Notes: generated by a model not told the origin, from the sequence alone. A DNA stretch of 64,000 nucleotides from Tumebacillus algifaecis (GCF_002243515.1 NZ_CP022657.1:4335001-4399000); one strand, 5' to 3'. Positions 17,716-29,423 are shown, counted from the stretch's first letter. Translations and numbers: made by a program.

Positions 17716-18438
17716 TCATTTCTCCGAGTAGTACGCCAGCAGACCCTTGTAGATACTAAGGGCCAACTTTTTCTGATAGTTCTTCTCCTGCATCAACAGC
17801 GCTTCATCCGGATTGGACAAAAAACCGAGTTCAACAAGGGCTCCCGGTTTGCCCGCATGCTTGAGCAGGAAGAGGTCCTCGCGCTTTTTTACGCCGCGGT
17901 CTGCATCAATCGTCTCCCGGAGCGCCTCCTGAACCTTTTCGGCGAGCACTTTGCTGTCTTCAAACTCCGTATCGAAGAGCGTCTGGGCACCGGTCCATTT
18001 GTCGGACGGGATCGAATTGCAGTGCAGTGAGATAAAGACGGTCGCATCCGATTCGCGGATGATGCGAGCCCGCTCCTTTAAGTCTTGACTTTTTCGGCGG
18101 CTATATCCCTTCGTATTCGGATCGGCCAGATCCAAATCCTCCTCGCGGATCATGAGGACATGTGCACCTGCCTGCTGCAAATAGTCCCGTAAAAACATCG
18201 CCACCTGCAGTGCAATCTCCTTCTCCAGCACGCCAGATTCGCTGACAGCGCCTGGGTCCACTCCCCCATGCCCCGCATCGAGCACGATCACCTGCCCATT
18301 GAGCGGCAGGTTCCATGACAAAGAAGAAGGCTCGGTCAGCCACTGTAAGGTTCCTGTATACAGCCCAAACGAAGCGATCAAAAACAAAGCCACGTAGACG
18401 CCAAATCGCCATACTGGCATCTTACCTCGTTTCCACAT
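17716..18438 (-). CDS. cwlD: N-acetylmuramoyl-L-alanine amidase CwlD
   Basis: CwlD cleaves the peptide side chain from muramic acid in the spore cortex, with PdaA, to make muramic delta-lactam. It is a 240-aa zinc amidase of the Amidase_3 family. An N-terminal membrane anchor (about 11-30) is followed by the catalytic domain with VIVLDAGHGGVDPGA, the EKE motif (LEKEIALQVA), SLHCNS and VELGFLSNPDE. The start MWKRGKMPV is six bases after AAGGAGGAG. It is the likely head of the cwlD-lipoprotein-salA transcript. Confidence 0.95.
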   Translation of the reverse strand: MWKRGKMPVWRFGVYVALFLIASFGLYTGTLQWLTEPSSLSWNLPLNGQVIVLDAGHGGVDPGAVSESGVLEKEIALQVAMFLRDYLQQAGAHVLMIREEDLDLADPNTKGYSRRKSQDLKERARIIRESDATVFISLHCNSIPSDKWTGAQTLFDTEFEDSKVLAEKVQEALRETIDADRGVKKREDLFLLKHAGKPGALVELGFLSNPDEALLMQEKNYQKKLALSIYKGLLAYYSEK

Positions 18439-18480
18439 CCGCAACTCCTCCTTCCAGAAGAAGAATATGCGGACAGGCAC

Positions 18481-18517
18481 AAAAAAAGAAGGACACCCAA
18501 ATAGGTATCCTTCTTTT
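18481..18517 (-). terminator. rplM-rpsI terminator
   Basis: Minus-strand stem AAGAAGGATACC / GGTGTCCTTCTT with a 4-nt loop region followed by TTTTTTT. Confidence 0.92.
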
Positions 18518-18539
18518 GCAAGCTGTTTCGGTCCAACAA

Positions 18540-18935
18540 TTAACGTTTGGAGAATTGCGGAGCGCGACGAGCAGCTTTAAGGCCGTATTTCTTACGCTCT
18601 TTCATACGCGGGTCACGAGTCAGGAAGCCTGCTTTTTTCAGAGAACCACGCAGTTCCGGATCAGCTTTGAGCAGCGCACGGGAGATCCCGTGACGGATTG
18701 CGCCAGCTTGGCCGGAGAAGCCGCCACCCTTAACGTTGCAGATCACATCATACTTGCCGATGGTCTCAGTCAGGTTGCCCGGCTGTTTCACGATCAGCTT
18801 CAGGGTTTCCAAACCGCCGAAGAATTCGTCCATGGTACGTTTGTTGATGATCACGTTGCCTTCACCCGGTACGAGACGTACGCGAGCTACGGAATGTTTA
18901 CGACGACCAGTGCCCCAGTATTGAACTTGTGCCAT
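18540..18935 (-). CDS. rpsI: 30S ribosomal protein S9
   Basis: A 131-aa protein of the small-subunit head whose C-terminal arginine/lysine tail (RRAPQFSKR) reaches the P-site t[19 protein letters not shown] is the family signature. GGGAGGTT precedes the ATG. Second gene of the rplM-rpsI operon, followed by a strong terminator. Confidence 0.98.
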   Translation of the reverse strand: MAQVQYWGTGRRKHSVARVRLVPGEGNVIINKRTMDEFFGGLETLKLIVKQPGNLTETIGKYDVICNVKGGGFSGQAGAIRHGISRALLKADPELRGSLKKAGFLTRDPRMKERKKYGLKAARRAPQFSKR

Positions 18936-18953
18936 AGTGTGCTAACCTCCCTC

Positions 18954-19388
18954 TTACTTCGATTCCCACGGAATCGGGTTTTGTGCAGCATGCCCATGCT
19001 CAGTACCTGCGTATACGCGCAGCTTGGTCAGCTGTTTCGCGCCCAGAGAGTTATGCGGCAGCATACCCTTGATTGCGTAGGTCAGCACGCGCTCCGGTTT
19101 GGTAGCCAGCATTTGACCTGCAGTGGTTTGCTTGAGGCCACCCGGATACAGGGAGTGACGATAGTAGATTTTGTTTTGCAGTTTCTTGCCAGTGAAGACA
19201 ACCTTCTCAGCGTTGATGATGATCACGAAATCACCAGTGTCGATATGCGGGGTGAATTCCGGTTTATGTTTACCGCGAAGGATAGAAGCAACTTCTGTTG
19301 CCAGACGGCCTACGGTTTTACCTTCAGCGTCGATGATGTACCATTTGCGTTCCACGGCGCCAGGTTTCGCCATGTATGTTGTACGCAT
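18954..19388 (-). CDS. rplM: 50S ribosomal protein L13
   Basis: A 144-aa early-assembly protein of the large subunit. [16 protein letters not shown] and the [20 protein letters not shown] block are characteristic. The ATG follows AGGAGGG by seven bases. It is probably autoregulated through the structured leader just upstream. Confidence 0.98.
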   Translation of the reverse strand: MRTTYMAKPGAVERKWYIIDAEGKTVGRLATEVASILRGKHKPEFTPHIDTGDFVIIINAEKVVFTGKKLQNKIYYRHSLYPGGLKQTTAGQMLATKPERVLTYAIKGMLPHNSLGAKQLTKLRVYAGTEHGHAAQNPIPWESK

Positions 19389-19412
19389 AGTTATTCCCTC
19401 CTGAAACTTGTT

Positions 19413-19460
19413 GTATTTTAAAAGCCGGGGCTAGTGGGATTAGCAAGGGCTGTAAAATAC
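19413..19460 (-). ncRNA. L13-type ribosomal protein leader
   Basis: Between promoter and rplM the transcript can fold into a closed stem, GTATTTTA with TAAAATAC, continued by AGCC with GGCT. An inner hairpin GCTA-ATCCCAC-TAGC lies within it. Position and shape fit the L13 leader known upstream of rplM-rpsI in Firmicutes, where L13 is thought to repress its own operon. No covariance search could be run. Confidence 0.55.
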
Positions 19461-19468
19461 CAATGTCA

Positions 19469-19497
19469 ATTCTACTTTGGACGGGCCAAAATGTCAA
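19469..19497 (-). promoter_or_regulatory. rplM-rpsI promoter
   Basis: Minus-strand TTGACA and TAGAAT with a 17-nt spacer, close to the sigma-A consensus, about 80 nt before rplM. Confidence 0.85.
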
Positions 19498-19503
19498 GAC
19501 TAA

Positions 19504-20241
19504 TCAGTCGTACAGAACTTGCCACATCGTTAAGCCGTGTGCCGGAGCGGTCACTCCAGCTCTTTTTCGGTCGCGCGCAAGCAGAATGTCCGGGAGTTCA
19601 CCCGGTTCGATCTTGCCGCGGCCAACGTCGAGTAACGTGCCGACGATGATCCGCACCATGTTGTAAAGAAAACCTTCGCCGCGACAGGTCACCGTCAGCA
19701 GGTGCCCCTCCTCTCGAAGGTCAACCGCGTACAACGTGCGCACTTTGTCTTCAACCGGCGTGTTGGCAGCACAGAAACTGGTGAAATCATGACGACCCAC
19801 GAGATGAGTTGCCGCTTCGATCATCCGCTCGACGCAAATCGGGTAGGGATAGTGATAGGCGTATTTGCGCGTAAACACGTCGGAGAAAGCGCTTCTGTCC
19901 ATCTGGTAGCGATACACCTTCCCCTGTGCCGAAAAACGCGCATGCCAGTCCTCAGACACCTCTTCGGCGTCCTGAACGACTAAGTCGCCTGGTAGCTTCA
20001 CGTTGCACACGATCGGCCACTTCTCCACCGGAACGCGCGAAGATGTGTGGAAATTGACCACTTGCGCGCGCGCATGCACTCCAGCATCGGTTCGCCCCGA
20101 GCCGATGATCGAAACCGGGTGTCCGACCACCTCTTCCAGACGCGCCTGCAGCGCCCCCTGCACCGTGCGCAGGTTCGGCTGGATCTGAAAGCCGTGAAAA
20201 TCGGTCCCGTCATACGAGATCGTCAGTTTGATATTCCGCAT
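19504..20241 (-). CDS. truA: tRNA pseudouridine(38-40) synthase
   Basis: TruA converts uridines 38-40 of the tRNA anticodon arm to pseudouridine. It is 245 aa, normal length. The catalytic aspartate lies in SGRTDAGVHA, followed by the conserved YRYQM and GEGFLYNMVRIIVGTL blocks. The ATG four bases after GGAGGG is preferred; an upstream GTG would add five residues. It lies between the alpha-operon terminator and the rplM promoter. In B. subtilis three ECF transporter genes separate rplQ from truA; they are absent here. Confidence 0.96.
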   Translation of the reverse strand: MRNIKLTISYDGTDFHGFQIQPNLRTVQGALQARLEEVVGHPVSIIGSGRTDAGVHARAQVVNFHTSSRVPVEKWPIVCNVKLPGDLVVQDAEEVSEDWHARFSAQGKVYRYQMDRSAFSDVFTRKYAYHYPYPICVERMIEAATHLVGRHDFTSFCAANTPVEDKVRTLYAVDLREEGHLLTVTCRGEGFLYNMVRIIVGTLLDVGRGKIEPGELPDILLARDRKRAGVTAPAHGLTMWQVLYD

Positions 20242-20269
20242 AGTCCCTCCGCTCACACCGTTCGTTAAT

Positions 20270-20302
20270 CAAAAACGAGGTTTGCAGTTGTAGCAAACCT
20301 CG
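20270..20302 (-). terminator. Alpha-operon terminator after rplQ
   Basis: Minus-strand perfect 10-bp stem GCGAGGTTTGC-type arms (CGAGGTTTGC / GCAAACCTCG) with a 7-nt loop followed by TTTTTGA. Confidence 0.92.
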
Positions 20303-20311
20303 CAGAGAACA

Positions 20312-20674
20312 TTATACGAGTTCGAGGTACACCATCGGTGCCCCGTCGCCGCGGCGCGGTCCGATCTTCATGATGCGGGTGTAGCCGCCTTGACGCTCAG
20401 CAAAACGCGGAGCGATCTCGGAGAACAGCTTTTGTACCACGTCTTGGTTGGTGGTAGCATCTGCGATTTCCGGAAGAACGAACGATGCGACTTGACGGCG
20501 AGCGTGCAGGTCGCCACGCTTAGCCAGCGTGATCAGCTTTTCAGCCACCGAGCGGAGTTCTTTCGCTTTCGCTTCGGTCGTTTGGATGCGCTCGTAGATA
20601 AACAGGTCAGTTACCTGGCTCCGGAACAATGCTTTACGGTTACCGGAACGACGGTTCAGCTTTCTGTATGCCAC
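20312..20674 (-). CDS. rplQ: 50S ribosomal protein L17
   Basis: A 120-aa bacterial-specific large-subunit protein near the exit tunnel. [19 protein letters not shown] and [14 protein letters not shown] are the signature. The start is GTG, seven bases after GGAGGAGGG. Last gene of the alpha operon, before its terminator. Confidence 0.98.
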   Translation of the reverse strand: MAYRKLNRRSGNRKALFRSQVTDLFIYERIQTTEAKAKELRSVAEKLITLAKRGDLHARRQVASFVLPEIADATTNQDVVQKLFSEIAPRFAERQGGYTRIMKIGPRRGDGAPMVYLELV

Positions 20675-20722
20675 GTTGTTTCCCTCCTCCTCAACAATTT
20701 CACATGTTGCTTTGAGATGCGA

Positions 20723-21667
20723 TTAGTCTTCGTTACGAAGGCCAAGGCCGAGTTCAGCCAGCTTTTCCTGGACTTCCTCCAGCGACTTGCGACCGAGGTT
20801 ACGGACTTTCATCATCTCTTCTTCTGTTTTCGAACAAAGTTCTTGAACCGTGTTGATACCAGCACGCTTCAAGCAATTGTAGGAGCGAACGGAAAGTTCC
20901 AGTTCTTCGATCGTCATCTCAAGAACTTTCTCTTTCTTATCGTCTTCCTTCTCGATCATGATCTCCGTATCGCGAACTTTATCGGTCAGGCCTACAAACA
21001 ACATCAGGTGCTCCGTTAAGATCTTTGCACCCAGACTCACCGCTTCGTCAGGTCGAATGCTTCCGTCCGTCCAGACCTCGAGGGTCAGCTTGTCGTAGTT
21101 GGTTACCTGTCCGACGCGAGTATTCTCTACGGAGTAGTTCACGCGTTCAATCGGCGTATAGATGGAGTCGATCGGGATGACGCCAATCTCCATGTCTTCT
21201 TTCTTGTTACGGTCGGCCGGAACATAGCCGCGTCCACGGTTCGCCGTAATCTCCATGAAGAGTTTTCCGCCATCGGCCAAAGTGGCAATATGCAGGTCCG
21301 GGTTGAGCACGTCAACGTCGGAATCCACACGAATATCGCCGGCGGTGACCGCACCCGGTCCCTCCGCGTCGATCGTCAGCGTTTTTTCCTCGTCGGAATG
21401 GATTTTGAGCGAAAGCCGTTTGAGATTCAAGATGATCTCTGTTGTATCTTCGACGACGCCAGGAATGGTGGAGAACTCATGAAGCACCCCTTCAATCTTC
21501 ACGCTGGTCGCAGCAGCGCCAGGTAACGAAGAGAGGAGGATACGACGCAGAGAGTTCCCCAGTGTGGTGCCATAACCGCGTTCCAGCGGTTCCACCACAA
21601 ACTTCCCGTACGTGCCACTTTCGTTGATCTCAACAGTCTCGATTCTCGGCTTTTCAATTTCAATCAT
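20723..21667 (-). CDS. rpoA: RNA polymerase alpha subunit
   Basis: A 314-aa assembly scaffold of RNA polymerase. The N-terminal dimerisation domain (about 1-230, [17 protein letters not shown]) and the C-terminal domain that binds UP elements and activators (about 250-310, [18 protein letters not shown]) are joined by an acidic linker. The ATG follows AAGGAGGG by eight bases. It lies between rpsD and rplQ. Confidence 0.98.
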   Translation of the reverse strand: MIEIEKPRIETVEINESGTYGKFVVEPLERGYGTTLGNSLRRILLSSLPGAAATSVKIEGVLHEFSTIPGVVEDTTEIILNLKRLSLKIHSDEEKTLTIDAEGPGAVTAGDIRVDSDVDVLNPDLHIATLADGGKLFMEITANRGRGYVPADRNKKEDMEIGVIPIDSIYTPIERVNYSVENTRVGQVTNYDKLTLEVWTDGSIRPDEAVSLGAKILTEHLMLFVGLTDKVRDTEIMIEKEDDKKEKVLEMTIEELELSVRSYNCLKRAGINTVQELCSKTEEEMMKVRNLGRKSLEEVQEKLAELGLGLRNED

Positions 21668-21753
21668 TCACGTAACCCTCCTTCTCGACAACTCGAACAT
21701 TCCGGTGAGACTTGCGCAGCTGAGGGTGATAGTCTGCCGAGTACACTCAAATC

Positions 21754-22380
21754 TTAGCGAGAGTAAAGTTCGACGATCATTTGCTCTGCAACTGGAACGT
21801 CGATTTCGTCACGAGACGGAACGCGAACGATGCGCGCAGACTTGGTGTTCAGGTCTCTCTCGAGCCACGCGATCACCGATTTGGATTCAGCAGCTTCCAA
21901 GAGTTCCTTCACGCGCGGAACTTCTTGAGCTTTATCGGAAAACGCAATCACATCGCCCGGCTTGGTCAGGTAAGACGGGATATCGACACGTTTGCCATTC
22001 ACAAGGATATGGCCGTGCTTCACGATTTGGCGAGCTTCCGGACGGGAAGCTGCGAAACCGGAACGAAACACAACGTTATCCAAGCGGCTTTCCAGAATTT
22101 GCAACAGGGTCTCACCTGTGATCCCCTTGCGGCGGCTAGCTTCTTCGTAGTAACCACGGAATTGCTTTTCAAGGACGCCGTAAACGCGACGAGCTTTTTG
22201 CTTCTCGCGCAGCTGGGTACCGTATTCGGATACCTTCTTACGAGCCTGGCCGTGTTGGCCCGGAGCGTAAGCGCGGCGGTCGATCGCACACTTGTCGGTG
22301 TAGCAGCGTTCGCCTTTCAGATACAGTTTAACGCCTTCGCGGCGGCACAGACGGCAAACAGAACCGGTGTATCTTGCCAT
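21754..22380 (-). CDS. rpsD: 30S ribosomal protein S4, zinc-binding type
   Basis: A 208-aa primary 16S-binding protein. Starting at MARYTG (AGGAGGTG upstream), it has cysteines at 9, 12, 26 and 31, the C4 zinc site of C+ S4 proteins such as that of Thermus; B. subtilis S4 lacks it. The S4 RNA-binding domain ([22 protein letters not shown]) follows. It sits inside the alpha operon between rpsK and rpoA, as in enterobacteria and clostridia, whereas in B. subtilis rpsD is a separate monocistronic gene with its own leader. Confidence 0.97.
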   Translation of the reverse strand: MARYTGSVCRLCRREGVKLYLKGERCYTDKCAIDRRAYAPGQHGQARKKVSEYGTQLREKQKARRVYGVLEKQFRGYYEEASRRKGITGETLLQILESRLDNVVFRSGFAASRPEARQIVKHGHILVNGKRVDIPSYLTKPGDVIAFSDKAQEVPRVKELLEAAESKSVIAWLERDLNTKSARIVRVPSRDEIDVPVAEQMIVELYSR

Positions 22381-22468
22381 TCTAGTATTGACACCTCCTG
22401 TTAGAATCATACTCTTCTTGCTATATATTCCCCTGTGTCCACTTAGACACAGAAGAGAAGCGCCACTG

Positions 22469-22879
22469 TTATACGCGGCGGCGCTTCGGCGGACGGCAAC
22501 CGTTGTGCGGGATCGGAGTGACGTCTTTGATCATCGAAACTTCGAGACCAGCAGCTTGCAGGGAGCGAATCGCAGCTTCGCGACCAGCGCCTGGGCCTTT
22601 TACGAATACTTCGCAAGACTTCATGCCGTGTTCCATCGCGACTTTCGCAGCAGACTCAGCAGCCAATTGAGCTGCGAACGGGGTGGACTTACGGGAGCCT
22701 TTGAAGCCTTGGCCGCCGGCAGTAGCCCAGGAGATCGCGTTGCCTTGCAGGTCGGTGATGGTAACGATCGTGTTGTTGAAAGTCGACTTGATGTGAGCTA
22801 CGCCGACTTCAATGTTTTTACGGTCACGACGTTTGGTACGGGTGGTAGCACCTTTACCGCGTCCTTTAACTTTTGCCAT
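22469..22879 (-). CDS. rpsK: 30S ribosomal protein S11
   Basis: A 136-aa platform protein at the mRNA exit site. The signature blocks [21 protein letters not shown] and [18 protein letters not shown] are intact. AAGGGGGGAAA precedes the ATG. Alpha operon, between rpsM and rpsD. Confidence 0.98.
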   Translation of the reverse strand: MAKVKGRGKGATTRTKRRDRKNIEVGVAHIKSTFNNTIVTITDLQGNAISWATAGGQGFKGSRKSTPFAAQLAAESAAKVAMEHGMKSCEVFVKGPGAGREAAIRSLQAAGLEVSMIKDVTPIPHNGCRPPKRRRV

Positions 22880-22898
22880 GTGTCAGTTTCCCCCCTTA

Positions 22899-23267
22899 CT
22901 ATTTTTTCTTGCCTGCTACAGTGCGGCGAGGACCTTTACGGGTACGAGCGTTGGTCTTCGTGCGTTGACCGCGAACCGGAAGGCCGCGGCGGTGACGGAT
23001 ACCACGGTAGGAACCGATCTCGATCAGGCGCTTAATGTTCAAAGCGATGTCGCGACGGAGGTCACCTTCAACCTTGATGTTCTTGTCGATAAATTCACGG
23101 ATACGGTTGATCTCATCTTCAGTCAGATCCTTAACGCGAGCGTCTTTGTTGACGTCGGTTGCTTCGAGGACCTTGTTCGAAGTTTTACGGCCGATCCCAA
23201 AGATGTAGGTCAAGCTGATTTCCACGCGCTTGTCGCGCGGGATATCGATACCAGCAATACGTGCCAT
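22899..23267 (-). CDS. rpsM: 30S ribosomal protein S13
   Basis: A 122-aa head protein contacting P-site tRNA and the subunit bridge. Starts [19 protein letters not shown] (GGGAGGTG nine bases upstream; an in-frame ATG four codons earlier lacks a site) and ends with the basic tail [13 protein letters not shown]. It follows rpmJ by about 120 nt. Confidence 0.97.
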   Translation of the reverse strand: MARIAGIDIPRDKRVEISLTYIFGIGRKTSNKVLEATDVNKDARVKDLTEDEINRIREFIDKNIKVEGDLRRDIALNIKRLIEIGSYRGIRHRRGLPVRGQRTKTNARTRKGPRRTVAGKKK

Positions 23268-23386
23268 GTGCGTGTACACCTCCCAAGTGATTCATTGAAC
23301 TGCTTCGTTTATAGGAAACAACAGCGCGCAGTTCCCAACGTTCCTGCAGAGCGGAACGGGGCAGCCGCTCTACGCTCTGTTGAAAC

Positions 23387-23518
<132 letters not shown>

Positions 23519-23525
23519 TCAGTCC

Positions 23526-23744
23526 TTATTTGTAGCGGTAGGTAATCCGGCCACGCGTCAAATCGTACGGAGACAATTCAACGGTTACACGGTCCCCCGG
23601 TAGAATCCGGATATAGTGCATTCGAATCTTTCCAGATACATGTGCGAGCACTTTGTGTCCGTTTTCCAATTCCACTCGAAACATTGCGTTCGGGAGAGGT
23701 TCAATAACTCTACCTTCCACTTCGATTACATCATCTTTCGCCAC
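23526..23744 (-). CDS. infA: Translation initiation factor IF-1
   Basis: A 72-aa OB-fold protein that occupies the ribosomal A site during initiation. It starts at GTG giving [19 protein letters not shown] and ends ITYRYK, the exact family length. GAGGAAGTGA lies upstream. Its start overlaps the end of the KOW protein gene by 14 nt, suggesting translational coupling. Confidence 0.97.
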   Translation of the reverse strand: MAKDDVIEVEGRVIEPLPNAMFRVELENGHKVLAHVSGKIRMHYIRILPGDRVTVELSPYDLTRGRITYRYK

Positions 23745-24063
23745 TGAGGTCACTTCCTCTCTTCGCTTCTTCATAAATGTGCTCTAACGACCGTTTGAAT
23801 CGATTCAGGCTACAACGCAACAAAGCATTTTGCACCTGACCCTGTTGTTCGAGTTTCATCGCCACCGCTTCATCGATATGAGCGAGGAGCTGTACATGTG
23901 CGATGTTTTTGTGCTTAGGAGCGTCGCTTTTGCGCTTCGCACCATCGGCCAGCAAAACGAACTTGGGGCCATGAATCCCTACGATTACGCAATAGTTTCC
24001 TGCTTCTTTGCCCTGGGTCACCAAGACGATCTGCCCGAGATGGGGACGCGTCGGATGAGGCAT
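23731..24063 (-). CDS. KOW-domain RNA-binding protein, L14e-like
   Basis: A 110-aa protein. The N-terminal KOW motif ([22 protein letters not shown], about residues 9-30) resembles archaeal/eukaryotic L14e. The ATG is chosen because AAGGTGA lies five bases upstream; a GTG three codons earlier is also possible. The same small gene sits between map and infA in B. subtilis (ybzG), with no firm function. The C-terminal half is helical and basic. RNA or ribosome binding is inference from the domain and the operon. Confidence 0.85.
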   Translation of the reverse strand: MPHPTRPHLGQIVLVTQGKEAGNYCVIVGIHGPKFVLLADGAKRKSDAPKHKNIAHVQLLAHIDEAVAMKLEQQGQVQNALLRCSLNRFKRSLEHIYEEAKRGSDLSGER

Positions 24064-24073
24064 CCTATTCACC

Positions 24074-25470
<1,397 letters not shown>

Positions 25471-25522
25471 TCATCCCTCCAATGTCTAAGACTTCTGGTT
25501 TCGGGTCATGCCGTCTCTTCCA

Positions 25523-26806
25523 CTATTTGCGGATAAATCCTTTATAGTGGCGTTGCAGGAGCTGGCTTTCCACTTGTTTCATGGTTTCAAGAGCAACCCC
25601 GACGACGATGAGAAGACCAGTGCCGCCGAAATACAGATTCAGACCCGTTGCACCCATAAACACGACTGGCATCGAGGCGATGGCAGCGAGGAAGAGTGCG
25701 CCGGAAAGAGTGATGCGATTCATGACCCGGGTGATAAACAACTCGGTCGGTTTGCCTGGGCGAATGCCCGGGATGAAGCCGCCATTTTTCTTCATGCCAT
25801 CGGACAGTTGTACAGGGTTGATCTGTACAAACGTATAGAAGTACGTGAAGAAAATGATCAGAATCACTTCAAAAGAAACATACAGCGGTTGCCCGAAAGC
25901 AAGCCGCGCTTGAATCCAATCCGTCACCGTATTGGACGGAAGGAATTGAGCCACTGTGACAGGGAACATCAGCAGGGACGATGCGAAAATGACCGGAATA
26001 ACCCCTGCAGCGTTAACCTTGAGCGGAATGTGGGTGGATTGCCCACCATACATTTTACGCCCAACAACACGCTTCGCATACTGTACCGGAATCCGACGAA
26101 CACCTTGTTGTACGAATACGATCGCAGCGATCAACAACACAACGCCAATCAGCAAGATGCCGAGTTTGACATAGCTCATGCCGAGTTGCTCTTGGTTATA
26201 GAACCAAGTCTCGTAAATCGTGCGAGCCCCGCGTTCCACACCTGCGATAATACCCGCAAAGATGAGGATCGAGATCCCGTTGCCAATGCCCTTCTCAGTG
26301 ATTTGCTCACCGAGCCACATCAGAAATGCCGTACCAGCTGTCAGCGTCAGCGTGATGAGTGCGTAACCCGTCCAGGTCGTGTCGGTAATCAGTCCCGGGA
26401 TCTGGTTGTTAAAGGTTACGGACAGGCCGAAAGCCTGGATCATACCCAGTACGATTGTACCGTATCGCGTAATCTGCGCTAACTTTTTGCGTCCGGCTTC
26501 TCCTTCTTTTTGCCATTCCTCGAACTTCTTGAGCACGCCCATGCCGAGGAGCTGGACAATGATCGACGCCGTGATGTACGGGGTGATCGACATTGCGAAG
26601 ATGGAGAAGTTCTGGAGCGCACCGCCCGAGAACGTGTTAAGCATCCCGAAGATCGGGTTTTCCCCGATCTCAGCGAGTGCTTTAGCGTTGACATTCGGGA
26701 CCGGGATGAAACTCCCGATCCTGAATACCAGAATCATGAGCAGGGTGAACAAAATACGATTACGCAGATCGGACACTTTCCAAATGTTCGCGATCGTCGT
26801 AAACAT
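25523..26806 (-). CDS. secY: Preprotein translocase channel subunit SecY
   Basis: The 427-aa core of the SecYEG channel, the membrane partner of the SecA ATPase also in this window. Ten hydrophobic helices are evident, beginning after [20 protein letters not shown], with plug-region sequence (GGALQNFSIFAMSITPYI) and the C5 loop before the last helices. Its ATG shares one base with the rplO stop codon (TAATG). Confidence 0.98.
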   Translation of the reverse strand: MFTTIANIWKVSDLRNRILFTLLMILVFRIGSFIPVPNVNAKALAEIGENPIFGMLNTFSGGALQNFSIFAMSITPYITASIIVQLLGMGVLKKFEEWQKEGEAGRKKLAQITRYGTIVLGMIQAFGLSVTFNNQIPGLITDTTWTGYALITLTLTAGTAFLMWLGEQITEKGIGNGISILIFAGIIAGVERGARTIYETWFYNQEQLGMSYVKLGILLIGVVLLIAAIVFVQQGVRRIPVQYAKRVVGRKMYGGQSTHIPLKVNAAGVIPVIFASSLLMFPVTVAQFLPSNTVTDWIQARLAFGQPLYVSFEVILIIFFTYFYTFVQINPVQLSDGMKKNGGFIPGIRPGKPTELFITRVMNRITLSGALFLAAIASMPVVFMGATGLNLYFGGTGLLIVVGVALETMKQVESQLLQRHYKGFIRK

Positions 26807-27249
26807 TAGATCACCTCAGCCTTACCGCCAGCAGCTTCGATTTTCTCGATAGCAGACTTGGAGAAAGCCTTTGCTTGCACAGTAAGAGCTACGGTAATCT
26901 CGCCGTTACCCAGGATCTTAACGCCGTCGTGCAGGTTTTTAACAACACCCACTTCTTTCAGCAGTTCCTGAGTTACAACAGTGCCAGCTTCGAAACTGTT
27001 CAGCTTCGCAACGTTCACTTCAGCATACACGGTAGCGAATACCGAGTTGTTGAAGCCGCGCTTCGGCAGACGACGGAACAGAGGAGTCTGACCGCCCTCG
27101 AAGCCCAGACGAACGCCACCGCCGGAGCGAGAGTTTTGACCTTTGTGACCACGTCCAGCAGTCTTGCCGTTGCCAGTACCGATCCCGCGGCCAACACGCT
27201 TGCGAGTGAACTTCGAACCTTCAGCCGGTTTGAGCTCATGCAATTTCAT
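26806..27249 (-). CDS. rplO: 50S ribosomal protein L15
   Basis: A 147-aa large-subunit protein. [20 protein letters not shown] and the [22 protein letters not shown] block are the signature. The stop codon overlaps the secY start, coupling the two. Confidence 0.98.
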   Translation of the reverse strand: MKLHELKPAEGSKFTRKRVGRGIGTGNGKTAGRGHKGQNSRSGGGVRLGFEGGQTPLFRRLPKRGFNNSVFATVYAEVNVAKLNSFEAGTVVTQELLKEVGVVKNLHDGVKILGNGEITVALTVQAKAFSKSAIEKIEAAGGKAEVI

Positions 27250-27282
27250 CCCGATGCACCTCCTCTTTGATTTGATGCTTGA

Positions 27283-27465
27283 TTAGTCGATAACTTTGTA
27301 TTCAACGAGGTGCGAAACCTTGTTGACCATACCGCGGATTTGCGGAGTGTCGTTGTGAACAACAGTCTGGTTCAGCTTGCGCAGACCCAGAGTTGTCACG
27401 GTAACCTTCTGGTCTTCAGGACGGCCGATCGGGCTCTTCTTGAGGGTGATTTCCAACTTTGCCAT
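27283..27465 (-). CDS. rpmD: 50S ribosomal protein L30
   Basis: A 60-aa protein with the single L30 fold ([21 protein letters not shown]...GLRKLNQTV). Its place between rpsE and rplO is the usual one in the spc operon. Confidence 0.97.
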   Translation of the reverse strand: MAKLEITLKKSPIGRPEDQKVTVTTLGLRKLNQTVVHNDTPQIRGMVNKVSHLVEYKVID

Positions 27466-27480
27466 TGTGATATCCCCTCC

Positions 27481-27978
27481 TTAACCCTGAATTTCTTCCA
27501 AGGACTTACCACGCAGTTTCGCAACGTCTTCCGGGCGCTTGAGGCGCTTCAGACCATCAAGAGTTGCGTTAACCATGTTCATGGAGTTGGAAGAACCAAG
27601 AGATTTGGTAACGATATCTTTTACACCAGCAAGTTCGAGCACAGCGCGAGCAGGACCGCCCGCGATAACGCCGGTACCTTCTTTAGCCGGCTTGATCAGA
27701 ACTTTACCAGCGCCAAAACGTCCGAGAATATCGTGCGGCACGGTGGTGCCAACGAGCGGAACGAAGACGAGGTTTTTCTTCGCATCGTCGATGCCTTTAC
27801 GGATAGCTTCCGGCACCTCAGCAGCTTTGCCGAGACCTGCGCCGACGTGTCCGTTGCCATCGCCTACGATAACGAGTGCGGAAAAGCTGAAACGACGACC
27901 GCCTTTAACGACCTTCGCAACACGGTTGATTGCGACGACTTTTTCAGACAGTTCGAGTTGGTTCGGATCGATACGCAT
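27481..27978 (-). CDS. rpsE: 30S ribosomal protein S5
   Basis: A 165-aa protein with the N-terminal double-stranded RNA-binding domain ([22 protein letters not shown]) and the C-terminal S5 fold. It helps decoding fidelity and mRNA unwinding. The start [13 protein letters not shown] follows AAGGAGGGA; an earlier frame start lies inside that ribosome site. Confidence 0.98.
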   Translation of the reverse strand: MRIDPNQLELSEKVVAINRVAKVVKGGRRFSFSALVIVGDGNGHVGAGLGKAAEVPEAIRKGIDDAKKNLVFVPLVGTTVPHDILGRFGAGKVLIKPAKEGTGVIAGGPARAVLELAGVKDIVTKSLGSSNSMNMVNATLDGLKRLKRPEDVAKLRGKSLEEIQG

Positions 27979-28007
27979 TAAGGTTTCCCTCCTTTTTGAC
28001 AAGATGA

Positions 28008-28376
28008 TTAGAATTCGAGGCCAGCTTCGCGAGCTGCTGCAGCCAGAGCTGCAATGCGGCCATGATAGAGGTAACCGCCACGGTCAAATACGACGTTGGT
28101 GATACCTTTTTCGATCGCGCGCTTCGCAACGAGTTCGCCTACTTTAGTAGCAGCGTCAATGTTGCCGCCGTGACCAACTTCGCCTTTAAGAGCCGGATCA
28201 ACGGTCGAAGCAGAAGCGAGAGTTGTACCGGTCGCATCGTCGATTACTTGAGCGTAGATATGCTTCGAAGAACGGAAAACGTTCAGACGCGGGCGCAGAG
28301 CCGTACCTGTAACCTTACGACGTACGCGGAAGTGACGGCGCTTACGAGCTTTATTCTTATCGCCTTTTGTGATCAT
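28008..28376 (-). CDS. rplR: 50S ribosomal protein L18
   Basis: A 122-aa protein that binds 5S rRNA with L5 and L25-type proteins. [18 protein letters not shown] and [18 protein letters not shown] are characteristic. Spc operon, between rplF and rpsE. Confidence 0.98.
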   Translation of the reverse strand: MITKGDKNKARKRRHFRVRRKVTGTALRPRLNVFRSSKHIYAQVIDDATGTTLASASTVDPALKGEVGHGGNIDAATKVGELVAKRAIEKGITNVVFDRGGYLYHGRIAALAAAAREAGLEF

Positions 28377-28419
28377 CGAGTTTCACTCCCTTCATGCAAT
28401 GTTTGCATGTCTCAAGCTA

Positions 28420-28959
28420 TTATTTCTTACCAGTCTTACCAACTTTGCGTCGGACGACTTCATTTTCGTACTTAACACCTTTGCCTTTATACGGCTCCGG
28501 TTCACGCAGGGAACGGATTTGCGCAGCCACTTGACCAACGCGCTCCTTGTTAATCCCTTTAACGGTCAGCTTCGTAGCTGCCGGAACATCGATTTCGATG
28601 CCTTCTTCCGGAACGATTTCAACCGGGTGGGAGAAACCGAGGGAAAGAGTTACTTTGTTGCCCGCTTTCGCAGCACGGTAACCAACGCCAACGAGTTCGA
28701 GGTTTTTCTCGAAGCCTTTGGACACACCCTCTACCATGTTGTTGAGGACAGAGCGAGTGGTGCCGTGCAGAGAGCGGTGCAGCTTGTTGTCGGACGGACG
28801 TTCGACGACGACTTGGTTGCCTTCAACCTTGATGACCATGTCCTTATGGAACTCACGGGTCAGGGTGCCTTTCGGACCAGTTACGGTCACGACAAAGCCG
28901 TTTTGAGTTAACTCAACACCAGCCGGCAACTCAATTACTTTTCTACCGATACGAGACAC
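28420..28959 (-). CDS. rplF: 50S ribosomal protein L6
   Basis: A 179-aa protein with two L6 folds near the GTPase centre. The C-terminal signature [23 protein letters not shown] is intact. The start is GTG behind GGAGGTG. Confidence 0.98.
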   Translation of the reverse strand: MSRIGRKVIELPAGVELTQNGFVVTVTGPKGTLTREFHKDMVIKVEGNQVVVERPSDNKLHRSLHGTTRSVLNNMVEGVSKGFEKNLELVGVGYRAAKAGNKVTLSLGFSHPVEIVPEEGIEIDVPAATKLTVKGINKERVGQVAAQIRSLREPEPYKGKGVKYENEVVRRKVGKTGKK

Positions 28960-28990
28960 AAGTTACACCTCCAATCGTAAGAAGCTTCTA

Positions 28991-29389
28991 TTACCAAACG
29001 TAGCAGAGAACTTCGCCACCAACTTGAGTGCGGCGAGCCTCTTTATCAGTCATCAGACCGTTCGAAGTGGAGAGGATTGCAATACCCAGACCACCAAGAA
29101 CACGCGGGATTTCAGTCGATTTTGCGTAAACGCGCAGGCCCGGTTTGGAGATACGCTTCAAACCAGTGATTACACGTTCATTGTTTGCACCGTACTTGAG
29201 GAATACGCGGATGATCCCCTGCTTGTTGTCCGGAATGAATTCAGCGTCACGGATGAAACCTTCGCTCTTGAGGATTTCAGCGACTGCTTTCTTCAGGTTG
29301 GAGCCCGGGATTTCAACTTTCTCGTGACCAACCATGTTCGCGTTCCGGATACGAGTCAGCATATCTGCGATCGGATCAGTCATCACCAT
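28991..29389 (-). CDS. rpsH: 30S ribosomal protein S8
   Basis: A 132-aa primary 16S-binding protein. [15 protein letters not shown] and the C-terminal [26 protein letters not shown] are typical. AAGGAGGT lies nine bases before the ATG. Confidence 0.98.
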   Translation of the reverse strand: MVMTDPIADMLTRIRNANMVGHEKVEIPGSNLKKAVAEILKSEGFIRDAEFIPDNKQGIIRVFLKYGANNERVITGLKRISKPGLRVYAKSTEIPRVLGGLGIAILSTSNGLMTDKEARRTQVGGEVLCYVW

Positions 29390-29423
29390 GTGTAAAAACC
29401 TCCTTCCCTAATCGCTATCTCTA

